Positions 53,601-64,000 of a DNA stretch of 64,000 nucleotides are shown here, one piece after another. The position numbers and the translations under genes are program-made. The stretch is from Wolfiporia cocos (Eukaryota; Basidiomycota; Agaricomycetes; Polyporales; Phaeolaceae). The stretch is from assembly GCA_029448655.1 (NCBI GenBank), contig JACCLO010000007.1:620001-684000 (forward strand). The letters run 5' to 3'. Within the stretch, counting starts at the first letter, position 1; each line of letters opens with the position of its first letter. The notes under the pieces were generated by a model, which was given only the letters and a program-made list of their open reading frames with translations, was not told the origin of the DNA and did not search any database.

Positions 53601-56600
53601 TTCCTTACACAGCTGCAGACTATCCACAAGATGGAACAGCGCTTATCGTAAGATTTATTCACTGTGTGCTTGTACAGCTTGGGCTGATGGGCGCCGCAGA
53701 GAGCGCACGATCTCAGGCCTCGGATCTATTGTCCTCCGACAGGCCAAGCAGCTGGGATTCTCCGATCGTCAGCTCGCAATCTGCTTGGGATCTACAGAGC
53801 TCGCTGTGCGCCGCTTACGCCAAGAGTACGGCGTGATGCCCTACGTCAAGCAGATCGATACAGTGGCGGCCGAGTTCCCAGCCTACACCAACTACCTCTA
53901 CACGACGTACAACGCGGTTGAGCATGATGTTGATTTTGAAGATCGCGGTGTCATGGTCCTCGGTTCAGGGGTCTACCGCATCGGTTCCTCGGTCGAATTT
54001 GACTGGTGCGCTGTCCGCGCTATCAGGACCCTCCGGGATAATGGCCTCCCGACCGTCATGGTCAACTACAATCCCGAGACCGTCAGTACGGACTATGACG
54101 AGGCCGATCGTCTGTACTTCGAGAATATCAGTCTCGAGACGATCCTCGACATCTACGACACTGAGGCGTCTCGCGGTGTCATTATTTCCATGGGTGGTCA
54201 GACGCCGAACAACATTGCCCTGCCGCTGTACCGCCAGAACGTCAAGATCTACGGCACATCCCCCGAAATGATCGACACGGCGGAGAACAGATTCAAGTTC
54301 TCCCGTCTGCTGGATGAGATTGGCGTTGATCAGCCGTCGTGGAAGGAACTGTCTAGTTATGAGGAGGCACATGCTTTCTGCGAGAAGGTCGGCTATCCCG
54401 TACTCGTGCGACCCTCATACGTGCTTTCCGGTGCCGCTATGAACGTCGTGTTCAGCGAGAACGACTTGTCAAGCTACTTGTCACAAGCCACCGCTGTCTC
54501 TCGAGATCACCCAGTCGTGATCACGAAGTACATTGAAGGCGCCAAGGAGATCGAAATGGACGCTGTAGCGAAGGGTGGCAAGATGATCATGCACTACATT
54601 TCCGAACATGTAGAAAATGCGGGCGTCCACTCTGGTGACGCGACGTTGATCCATCCTCCTCAGGATCTTGACCCTGAGACCGTCCGCCAGATCGAGGAGG
54701 CTACTGCCAAGATTGGGAATGCGCTTAACGTCACCGGTCCGTTCAATATCCAATTCATCGCCAAGAACAACGAGATCAAGGTCATTGAGTGCAACTTGCG
54801 CGCCGCACGTTCATTCCCCTTCGTGTCCAAGGTCACTGGCGTAGATGCGATCGAGATGGCCACCAAGGCTATGCTAGACCTCCCTGTGGAGCCCTATCCG
54901 TACATCGGCTTGCCTCCGGACTACGTTGGTGTCAAAGTTCCGCAGTTTAGTTTCAGCCGACTCTCAGGTGCGGATCCCGTTCTTGGAGTAGAGATGGCGT
55001 CAACCGGTGAGGTTGCATGCTTTGGAAAGAACAAGTACGAGGCATACGTCAAGGCACTTATCTCGACTGGTATCGTGCTGCCGAAGAAGAACATTCTGTT
55101 TTCTATAGGCGGGTACAAGGAGAAGCTCGAGATTCTCCCTGCGGTGCAAAAACTACACTCCGCTGGCTATAACATTTTTGGTACCTCCGGTACAGCCGAC
55201 TTCCTGAACGAACACAATGTTCCCTGCAAGGTGAGCGCCATACAGTGTGTTCTTTCACTGAATGGGTCTGACATAGCTGCAGTATCTTGAGACCCTTGGT
55301 GAAGACAGCGAGCAGAAGTCTGAATACTCCCTGACCCAACACCTGGCGAACAACCTGATCGATATGTACATCAACTTGCCCTCCAAGAACCACTACCGCC
55401 GGCCTGCAAGCTATGCCAGCAAGGGATACCGCAGCCGTCGGATGGCGGTTGACTTTGCTGTTCCATTGATCACTAACGTTAAGGTTGCGAAGCTTCTATT
55501 CGAAGCGCTTGTACGCAGACTACCCCTGGAGGTCTCGCCCGTCGACGCAAAGACTTCGCACGACGTCCATACTTTCACAGGACTTGTCAACATCTCTGCG
55601 TTTGTCCCCGGCCTTTCGGTGCCCAACAGCAAGGACTTCTCGGATGCTACTCAGGCTGCAGTCTGCGGTGGTTTTGTAACCGCTCTCGTCATTCCCGTTG
55701 GTGAGGATAACAAGATTGTCGATCAAACAACCCTTGCGTCTGCGCGTGCTAATGCCACTGGCTCGGCGTGCTGTAACTATGCGCTCAATATCACGGCCAC
55801 TGCCAACAATGTCAAGACCCTTGATGACGAGATTGAAGCTGTTGTGAAATCGCTCTTCATTCCCTTCCGCTACAATGGCGTGGATAGCCAGGTCTCCATG
55901 GTTGCAGAGCACTTTGCCGCCTGGCCTGTGGACAAGCCAATTGTTACCGATGCCCGAGGCGCCAACCTGGCGCCTGTCCTGCTGGTTGCTGGGCTGCATA
56001 ACAGGAGTCTGCACATCACAAATGTGCAGAGCAAGGATGACCTCTTGCTCATCTCCCTCAGCAAGGCGAAGCAACTGCGCGTCACTTGCGACGTCTCCAT
56101 CTACTCGCTGTTCTATTCCCGCGAGGACTTTTCAGGTGTCACCTGTCTCCCATCCAAGGCCGACCAGCAAGCGCTTTGGCAAAGTCTCTCTGTCATTGAC
56201 GCATTCTCCGTGGGCTCTGTTCCATACCAGCTCGCGCGTCAGCTCGGTAAGCCCGCAGGTGCTGCGTCCGGTGTCGCAGAGGCGCTTCCGCTCCTCTTGA
56301 CTGCTGTCGCCGCCGGCAAGCTTACGCTCACGGACATTCGTACGCGCCTGCACGAGAACCCAGTGCGCATCTTCGGCCTGCCCGACCAGGGACACACCGT
56401 TGTGGAGGTTTCTGTCGGACGCAGCGCGCCATTCCGTGGCGTGCCCAGCGTTTGGTCCCCCCTTGCGGGCCAGGTTGTGTCCGGTGCAGTCGATCGGGTG
56501 CTTGTGCACGGCCAAACGGTGTTCCTTGAGGGCGAAGTCACTGGCATATTCCAAGGCAGGGACATTTCGTCTGCGACTGTCACGCATACTGCCGCAGAGC

Positions 56601-57851
56601 GGTCGATGTCCATCTCGGGCGCGGGCGCGCGGCCTGAAATTCCTGCGACAAACCCGACAAGTAAGGAATCCGCAGTTGCGACGACAGCTGCGACGGCGGT
56701 CGCGGTCGCCCCGGTGCATGGGCCGGCCAGCGCAGGGCTGACGCACCTGGTGCCGCACGCGTCGTTCCACCGCAAGCACATATTGACGGTGAAGCAGTTC
56801 AGCCACAGGGACCTGCACGACCTGTTCGCGCTGGCGGCGGAAATGCAAGTGCAGGTCGAGCGGAACGGGACGCTGGACGTGCTGCGCGGGCGCGTGCTGG
56901 CGACGGTCTTCTTCGAAGCGTCGACGCGGACGAGCGCGTCGTTCGAGGCGGCGATGAAGCGCTGCGGGGGCGAAGTCGTCGCAATCGACGTCGGGCGCTC
57001 GTCCGTCCAGAAGGGCGAGACGCTGCAGGACACCGTGCGCACACTCGGGTGCTACGCAGACGCGATCGTCATCCGGCACCCGGACGTTGGGAGCGCGCAG
57101 CTCGCGGCGAAGTTCTCTCCCGTGCCCATCATTAACGCGGGCGACGGCATTGGAGAGCACCCTACGCAGGTATGTGCCCCGCGCTCGCTCATTTTCAAAT
57201 GCTCACAGAAGCTATAGGCGCTGCTGGACGTGTACACGATCCGGTCTGAGCTAGGCACCGTGAACGGGCGGACGATCACGCTGCTCGGCGACCTCAAGCA
57301 CGGGCGGACGGTGCACAGCCTGGTGACGCTGCTCTGCATGTACTCTGTGCGACTCAACTTCGTCGCGCCGGCGGGGCTCGCGATGCCCGCGAGCGTCGTG
57401 TCCGCGGCGCGGCGCGCGGGCGTGCCTGTGCGGGTGTGCGAGTCGATCGAGGACGTGCTCGGCGACACGGACGTGCTGTACGTGACGCGCCTGCAGCGCG
57501 AGCGCTTTCGGGACGAGGCAGAGTGGGCGCAGGTGAAGGACGCGTACCGCATCGACCACGCGCTCCTCGCGCGCGCGAAGGAGGAGATGATCGTGATGCA
57601 CCCGCTGCCGCGCGTGAACGGTGCGTCGCCCGAGTTGCTCCCCTCCTGCGCAGCTTGCTGACCACCCGATTGCTATCTCAGAGATCGACCCCGAGGTGGA
57701 CTTTGACTCGCGCAGGGCGGTGTACTTCCGGCAGATGCGGTATGGGCTATTTGTGCGTGTTATTTATACCGTGCTCTTGTTCTCTGGCGCGAGACGCTCA
57801 CACCTCCACGCGCAGATCCGGATGGCGCTGCTCGCGAGCGTCATGGGCTGA
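50616..57851 (+). CDS. URA2: Multifunctional pyrimidine protein: CPSase / inactive DHOase-like / aspartate transcarbamoylase
   Basis: Ten exons: 50616-50841, 50898-52783, 52836-53024, 53079-53411, 53469-53647, 53700-55230, 55283-57169, 57218-57620, 57682-57752, 57816-57851. They total 6741 nt, 2246 aa, in frame throughout; yeast Ura2 is about this length. Order: glutaminase ([15 protein letters not shown] with catalytic Cys; QFHPE), two carbamoyl-phosphate synthase halves ([19 protein letters not shown] and [17 protein letters not shown], each with its ATP-grasp), a regulatory MGS-like segment ([15 protein letters not shown]), a dihydroorotase-like domain lacking the HxH metal motif, a linker (about 56620-56740), then aspartate transcarbamoylase ([20 protein letters not shown]). 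It catalyses the first two steps of UMP synthesis; dihydroorotase activity must come from another gene, as is known in fungi. Feedback by UTP is known for the family. Confidence 0.96.
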
Positions 57852-59951
57852 TTTGCAAAAGTACGTTACGGATTCGTAATACAGTAGAACGAAACAGATT
57901 GCAGACAGCGAGTGGAGCGCACCTGGAGCAGGGTGTGAATGATGGACGGGAAGAGAAGACAGAAAACTGCACAGATGTATCAGTAACATATACGCGTAGA
58001 TCACCATTGCTATCACCGACAAACACACATATACTCTCGTACGCATGGAATATGCGGAATGTAGCGTTAACTCGCCGTGGATAATGAAATTACTAGGCGC
58101 CACACGCCACAGTTGCCGGAGGAAGCCGCCGCAAGAGGCCAGAAGCTCGTCGCTGCCTTCCAAGGCCTATGAATGCGAGATGAACGCACCGCTGCAAGAT
58201 TAACGCAATGTTTCATGTCAAAGCTGGGGCCTTTACGTTCGCGCGGACGTAAAGGCCCATTTAGGTTGTAATGGTCGAGTGCTGCGCGGGGTCGTAGTGC
58301 TGATCGCTTCTTGATGGGTCTCATATGGGCTCAGGTTCAAACGTTCATGGTGTGGCAAGGAAGTCTTGTCGGGGTGATCCGGCGTCATAGACTGCTAGGC
58401 GGGCCGTGGTTCGCGCGCGGGGACCGAACATTGGAGCGGACGGGCTCGCACTGCCGTAACGTGCCGCGAGATCGTCGACTGGTAGGCGAGGACCGGTGAT
58501 GTTCGTTTTGCGTGGTGTGGGAGGGCCAGTGGAGCTAATCGAGACATCATCCGGGAATGCAGGATATCCACCGCCCTATGGCTGAAGAATTGGATGGCTA
58601 TAGTCAGTTGTTCGCCGCATTAGCCCCAGCAGGGTACCAGGAGTTTGATGCAGATCCTACCTGTCGCACAGCGATCACGTCACGTTCTTCGCATCGCCGA
58701 GAACCATTCCTAGTTGGAGTGGGCGAAATAGGCTGTCAGTAGTGGATGATTCATCAGCGCCACCGCCACGATAGATGGACGGGTTTGCACGTTACGACTT
58801 GTAGGCATCGGCGACATGCACGGCAGAGACCCGGGGCCAAGGCACATTGTCAAGAAATACTTGGGGGGCTCGGGCCCAGAAGCGCCGCCAGCCAAAGCGC
58901 TCGTATAGAAGCACCGTCGTCCGTCGGGAAGCCCAGTCACAGGAATGATCGGTGATCGAAGGGAAGATACTAAGTACTGTTCCCGCATGTCCGTTCATAT
59001 AGACCACACACACCGCCCTGCTGATTTCGTCGCATGTGCAGAGCGGCGCACAGGTGGCCCTGGCCCGTCCATCTTTCCTCTGTTCGGTGATGTGTGTGGC
59101 CGCCACAACAGGCACGGCTGCCACGTACGGGCGATTGGCGCGCCACGCGCCTCCCCACCCATGGCGGGCCCCCGTCAAGACGCAGCGCGGGGAGAAGACG
59201 CGAAGCACGGAGGGGCTGCGCCGATGTCGCCCAAGTGGAGAATTTGTCGCACTTCAGGTAAGGTTCGCGGCTAGACTAGGCGATATGAGTGTGGTTTATG
59301 AAGGTGCGGTTCAGCGCGGACATCCCACGGAATGTCGTAATGCATGCAATAGAGGGCGCGTCGCATGTCTGGCGCGGTGCGAGGGGCTTATGTGAGCAGC
59401 CTGTCGGCGCCTGCTGCGTGCTTCCCAGCGGGAAGACGCCGGCGAGGAGATAGGGAGGCATTGCAGACGCGCAGAGATGGGTTAGAGCCAGCGCGGTGGC
59501 TGTAGTTGCACGAATCCACTCACAAGGATCACAGGATCACCGACATCGCGTTCATTTCTTCGAAGCGGGCCTTGATTCGGAGATATCATCGCAGCCTGCG
59601 CGCGGCTCTGAGCGTTTGCCGGACAACGCAGATGCCACGGATCGGCCGAGGGGTGCCTCCGCGCGAATGGGAGCGAGAGCCACAGGAGCACGGGACGAGC
59701 GGACATGTTCGTGCGGAGCCGCAAGCGGCAGCGCGTGGCAGGAAGAAGGGAAACCGATGTCGCGCCGAAGACGGCACAGTGTGGTGGTTAGGCTCCGGCG
59801 GGCACTTGATGTGAAGGGGTGCTTACAGTCGTATATATCGCAGCTGCCCGATGCGCGACGATCCGCATCTGGCGAGCCCATCGCGCACTACTCGGGCTTC
59901 CCCGCCTACCGTCCGCGTCGCACCATATAATTCGCGCCAGAAGAGCAGAGG
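57852..59951. other. Intergenic region after URA2
   Basis: About 2.1 kb. Frames of 100-145 codons exist on both strands at 58792-59930 but none shows a motif, and most overlap each other. It probably holds the URA2 terminator and the promoter of the next gene. Confidence 0.35.
58227..58258. repeat. Perfect 12-bp inverted repeat downstream of URA2
   Basis: GGGCCTTTACGT and ACGTAAAGGCCC are separated by 8 nt (a GC-rich loop). It could form a stable hairpin. Role unknown. Confidence 0.6.
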
Positions 59952-62122
59952 ATGCACCCACGCGCCCTGCCCCAGCCCCCGCGCTCGCCCTCACCCACGA
60001 GCTCAACGCCCGGCCGGCACGCGCTGCCCACGCGCTCGCAGACCTACCCGCTGGACTCCGCCGCTCACTCACTCGACCCGCCCGCCATTGTGCTGTCACC
60101 CACCCCACACGTCGCCCATATGTCGACGTCCATCCTCCGCAACGGCTCAGAATCCTCACACTCATCTTCGCGAACGCCATCGCAAGAACAGGAAGCAACA
60201 GACCCTGCCGCGCTGCAACAGAGTCCGCGATCGGAGGAAGCTACCGCCGGAAGCCCTTCCCAGGATGTCTCTCCCCAGCAGGCGCATCCACACGGCCCGC
60301 GCTCCCAGAGTTCACCGTCACAAAGTCTAAACCAGCAGCAGCATGGTAGCCCGCAGCCACAGGTAAGTTTGCGCTTGCCGCAGCATGTCGACCTGCAGCT
60401 CACACTCGCCCTACGCAGGACGCGTCTTCCCAGGAACAACGCCCGCCACACTCGCCGTTGCAGAGCCCGCGCGCGTCGGGGAGCACGAGCACGCCGCGGC
60501 CGCTCGCCTCGCCCTCGCAATCCCCCCGCATCCAGGCGCCCAGCACGGTCAGGCTGGACGTGCCACCCGTGACCGTGCTGGCTCCGACCTCAACAGAGCC
60601 GTCGGACGCGCCATCCAGCTCGGTACCTCCCAGCTTGGAGGGAAAATCGCGTGAGGCAAGAACGGCGCATATACGAGAGGCGGGGCCGTCCGAGGCAGGC
60701 CCGCCGCGCGTGTCGACACTCAGCTTCAGCCCACCGCAGCCGCGCTCGCCGCGTCCGTCCCCGGTGTACATCCACGCGCCCGCGCCGCGCTTCACCGGCA
60801 TGCCGCCGGTGCGGTCGCCCGCGCCGATACTGTCGCCCGCGCCGATGTCCACGCCGTTCCCGCCTGTCAGTCAGCGCCCTGCGTCCGCCGCGGAGTCGGC
60901 CGCGCACTCGTCGGGCGAGCACGTCGCGCTGCTCCTCCCGCCGCCGCCGCAGCACGCGCGCGCGCGCTCGCAGCGGCGTCCGGCCCCCAGCGGGCACGCG
61001 AGCGAGGGCAGCACGGCGCACCTCGTGCGCTCGCTGAGCTACGATGGGGGGCGGTACGCGGGCGCCGCGGCGGGCGGGCGGCCTGCGAGCCGCGGCGTGC
61101 GCGTCGGGAACGGGCATGCGGCGGGCGGCGGGGAAGCGGGGTTCCGCGAGGAGTTCGAGTTCTCGCGTCGCTCAGTGATCGACGACCTCGTGCCGTTTGA
61201 GGAGGCGGAGAAGCGCCTGTCGGGCGGGCCGTTGTCTGACACTGGCAAGTCGGTGAGTCCGGCGATGTGAGCCATATTCGTGTGGGGCTGAGGGCAGGGA
61301 ATAGATGCGCGAGAATACGGTCAGGGACCGATTGCGCCCGACACTGGAAGACGCGGACTTTGAGCTGGCAAAGGCACGCAGACGAGGTGAGTGGAATGCT
61401 TGGAAGTAGACACGTCCGACGCCTATCGATCGGCGGCGCCGCATCTGCGCGAATCTGCATCTCGGCTGAACTGACTGGATGCATGCACGCAGCGAGGATC
61501 ACGGGGTACGCGCTTAACGCGTGCATCGGCGCGCAAGTGGTGTTTGGTGCGATCACGACGGGCGTCGCAGCCGCGTCGACGAGCGGGCACCAGGTGCGCT
61601 CGGTCGGTCGGGTGCGGAGGGACGAGTGATTGCTGATCCCCGCGCGCGCAGACGTCCGTCGCAGTCGCAGTCCTCGGCGGGATGTCGACGCTCGCCGCGT
61701 CGTACCTCGCGCGCGCGCGGGGCTCGGGCGAGCCCGAGCGCTCCGCGATCCGCGTCAAGGAGCTCGAGCACTTCAAGCGCGAGTGCGACGCGTACATACT
61801 CGACAACGGGCACCATATCGGCCCCGAGTACGACAGCGCGGTGATGCGGTACCGCCGCCGGCTCGAGGAGATCCTTGGGGATGGCCCGCCGGCGCAAGCC
61901 GTGCAGGGGTACGGGTTGCCAGGAGGGATGGGGATGAGCGTGAATGGTGGGATGGGAACGATGGGAGCGGGCGCGGGAGGCGGTGTTGGTGCGGTGGGTG
62001 TGGGTGTGGGTACGACACCGGGGATCACGATGCAAATGCCTGCGCCGGGACAGGGGGCGCTGCCGGGAGGAGGGCCGATCGTGGTGAACATGCAGGAGAA
62101 GGTGACGGCGCAGATGGTGTGA
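59952..62122 (+). CDS. SLATT_fungal domain membrane protein with long disordered N-terminus
   Basis: Five exons: 59952-60362, 60419-61252, 61305-61386, 61493-61593, 61652-62122. They total 1899 nt, 632 aa, and all junctions are in frame. Residues 1 to about 410 are Ser/Pro-rich and disordered. Then follows ARITGYALNACIGAQVVFGA (first membrane helix), and after the next junction SVAVAVLGGMSTLAASYLA (second helix). Next come ARGSGEPERSAIRVKELEHF and CDAYILDNGHHIG, the conserved tail of the SLATT (SMODS- and SLOG-associated two-TM effector) fungal family. The C-terminus is Gly/Met-rich. In bacteria SLATT proteins are predicted pore-forming effectors of nucleotide-signalling conflict systems; the fungal role is unknown. 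The start codon is uncertain because the N-terminus is low complexity. Confidence 0.75.
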
Positions 62123-62871
62123 GCCACGATGGTGCGTTTGGTGCCGCGGGTATTGAGATGAAAGTATTTGTTAGCTCGCTAGTAAAGCATGCACGGCACG
62201 GCATCCATACTTACTGGTGTGTACTTCATTTATTGAGCGTTGGTCACGACGTCGGTGTATATGCTGCAAGGGACGGTCGGTCCGGCTATGTGTACGATAC
62301 GAATCGAAGGAGATAATAGAGGGCGTAATATCATGTAAAGTATCGCTTATGGCAAATGGCGTGGATGACGAGGCGTTTGCGAGCCATGTGGGTCTGAATG
62401 TTGCTAGGCAAAGTCTGTCACGTAAAGTTGCAGTGATAATGGGAAATCCTCGGTGCTTCGTTCGGTCGCATGCTGTGATTGCATTAAGACCTCCGGGTAA
62501 AGAGAGCTGCGGCAGAATGAGTAGCAACGGAGAATAGGATGCGGTTCTATAAACAATGTGAAGGGAAGGTCTTTGATCCCGGCCCTGGGCGGTATGGAAC
62601 AATATGCTTCGACGAGAGTGGTCGCGATCGCCTGTGAATTCGACCACGGGTCAGCTGCATGGGGGACTATCTCTTAGTATCTGTAGACAATTTAGAAAGA
62701 AAAGCACGGGATGCCTTGTTGGGCTGCAGAAAAGCTCTCGACGCTCGTGCCAGCTTTATGTTCAGTGTCAAGGTCGAGGCGCGCGCGTGTGGACATGTCT
62801 CGTGACCGCGTTGGTGCTTCACCTTCACGGCGCTCTAATCCGGCAGACCACAGAACTTATCGCTCGTTCCA
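62123..62871. other. Intergenic spacer before MRM2
   Basis: No gene seen; presumably the 3' flank of the SLATT gene and the MRM2 promoter. Confidence 0.4.
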
Positions 62872-63895
62872 ATGTCCTTCGCCACCACACTCCCGCGTCT
62901 TTCCAACAAGCTACCCCCGTCGTCGCGCGCATGGCTTGCACGACAGTTCCGCGACCCCTACGTGCGCGAGCGCGCCATGCACCCCATGCACTATCGCTCG
63001 CGCTCCGCGTTCAAGCTCATCGAGCTCCACGAGCGGTGGGAGATCTTCCACCCGGGCGTACGCACCGTCGTCGATCTCGGCGCCGCGCCGGGGGGATGGA
63101 GCCAAGTCGCTGCGGCGAAGCTCGGGTGGACGGAGGAGGACGTGCTGGGCGTGCCGAGGCCGACGATGCAAACGCCCAAGGTTGACAGGGAGGAAAAGAA
63201 GAGCAAGAAGAAGAGGAAGAGCGCTAAGCTTGGGATGCAAGAGGATGGCTCACAGCCCGACGCGGACATGGACTTGGGGGCCTGGAGCGGGGACGAGCTC
63301 CGTCCGTTCGGGGACTTGGATGTAGAGCAGCCCTCAACACGGGTGGGGCAAGGAACGATTGTTGCGGTGGACCTCCTGCGCATGCTGCCCATCCCCGGTG
63401 TACAAACTCTGCAGATGGACTTTCTCTCGCCAGAAGCAGACGCGACCGTCAGTGCGCTGGTGCGGAGCGAAAGCAACCCGGACGGCAAGGTGGACATAGT
63501 GCTCTCGGACATGGCTGCCAATTTCTCAGGAAATAGGACACATGACGTCGAAGCTCATCTCAATATATGCAACGCTGTCGTCGAGTTTGCGCGCCGGCAC
63601 CTGCGCTCGTCAGACGATGTCGGCAAGCGGAAGGGTGGTGTGCTCGTGTGAGTACGCAATTGTGCCGTCGTGCACACTTTCTGATGTGCTGCGCAGCATC
63701 AAATACTTCGAACATCCCTTACTTGCAAAGTTTCGCCACGAAGAGCTGAAGCCTTATTTCAACTTTGTATTTAACAGCAAGCCTGATGCCAGTCGTGCCG
63801 AGTCGGCCGAAGGCTATTGGATCTGCATGGGCTTCAAGCATCAGAGCTCGTTACCGGTACCACCTGTCTTAAAGCTATTCAATGGAGACAGCTGA
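62872..63895 (+). CDS. MRM2: FtsJ/RrmJ-type rRNA 2'-O-methyltransferase (MRM2-like)
   Basis: Two exons, 62872-63647 and 63697-63895, total 975 nt, 324 aa. Motifs in order: YRSRSAFKLIELHE (catalytic Lys), VVDLGAAPGGWSQVA (SAM-binding motif I), VDIVLSDMAANFSG (catalytic Asp), VIKYFEHPLL over the splice site (catalytic Lys), and YWICMGFK (end of the fold). Together they give the K-D-K-E tetrad of the RrmJ family. A lysine-rich acidic insert of about 60 residues separates motif I from the next strand. Length and motifs fit MRM2, which methylates the large rRNA of mitochondria; a clear presequence is not obvious. Other FtsJ paralogues (TRM7, SPB1) are less likely on size and sequence. Confidence 0.87.
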
Positions 63896-64000
63896 CCTAT
63901 CTGCACATTCGTGTGGCATCCGTGCTCGTCTGCCTTACTCAGAACTAAAGCAAGTAAGTCTGGCTCATAGGGTAATAGCATTGAAGATAAGAGCATAGCG

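Noticed and set aside
56132..57160. 342-codon and 267-codon minus-strand frames opposite URA2
   Set aside because: Shadows of a GC-rich coding exon; the URA2 frame explains the region fully.
58792..59208. 138-codon minus-strand frame downstream of URA2
   Set aside because: No domain or splice support, and overlapping frames on the other strand are equally long.
60590..61556. Arg-rich minus-strand frames of 150-230 codons opposite the SLATT gene
   Set aside because: Antisense of Ser/Pro-rich GC-rich coding sequence; no motif.

Overview
This window looks like a piece of a filamentous basidiomycete (Agaricomycete, possibly Polyporales) genome. The evidence is gene structure and content. The genes have many GT-AG introns of about 45-60 nt and coding exons that join in frame. 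They encode a CAD-type URA2, an ERG25 sterol oxidase, an mpaB/DUF2236 oxygenase, a questin-oxidase-like protein, an F-box protein, a SLATT_fungal protein, an MRM2-type methyltransferase and two cyclopropane-fatty-acid-synthase paralogues. All functional calls come from reading motifs in the translated sequence; no database search was run.

Layout. 1-3.6 kb: the 3' part of a questin-oxidase-like gene, a DUF2236 oxygenase gene on the minus strand, and an intron-containing tRNA-Val(CAC). 3.7-36.2 kb: a transposon-dominated block. It holds a TA-flanked non-autonomous DNA element; a 7.8 kb LTR element with no recognisable gag or pol (4528-12344); a helicase fragment cut by a related solo LTR; and a decayed LINE stretched over about 19 kb by later insertions. 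Those insertions are solo Gypsy LTRs, a non-autonomous hAT, an unidentified insert carrying two opposed solo LTRs, a full-length Ty3/Gypsy chromovirus (22972-31439) and a 606 bp TRIM-like element. Two fold-back elements with tRNA-like arms follow. Almost every insertion has a readable target-site duplication, so the order of nesting can be read directly. 36.2-47 kb: mostly non-coding sequence, then CFA synthase (+), F-box gene (+), CFA synthase (-), and a small fold-back hAT-like MITE. 47.4-64 kb: a conserved gene block of ERG25 (-), URA2 (+), a SLATT_fungal gene (+) and MRM2 (+).

Most notable: (1) the three LTR elements, otherwise unlike each other, share one architecture. An 11-nt primer-binding site sits 1-2 nt from the LTR and is complementary to a stretch of the element's own LTR about 25-30 nt downstream of a TATA box. 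This matches Tf1/sushi-type self-priming and suggests the two non-autonomous elements could be mobilised by a Tf1-like machinery such as the Gypsy element here. (2) The Gypsy element has apparently identical LTRs and open gag and pol frames, a candidate -1 frameshift heptamer, a dUTPase domain between protease and RT, and a 353-codon third ORF with two zinc knuckles lying in another frame inside the 3' end of pol. (3) The two adjacent fold-back elements carry outward-facing tRNA-like box A/B modules in their inverted arms and appear to have 6-bp target duplications. (4) The two CFA synthase paralogues both need the same 17-nt micro-exon to restore their reading frame.
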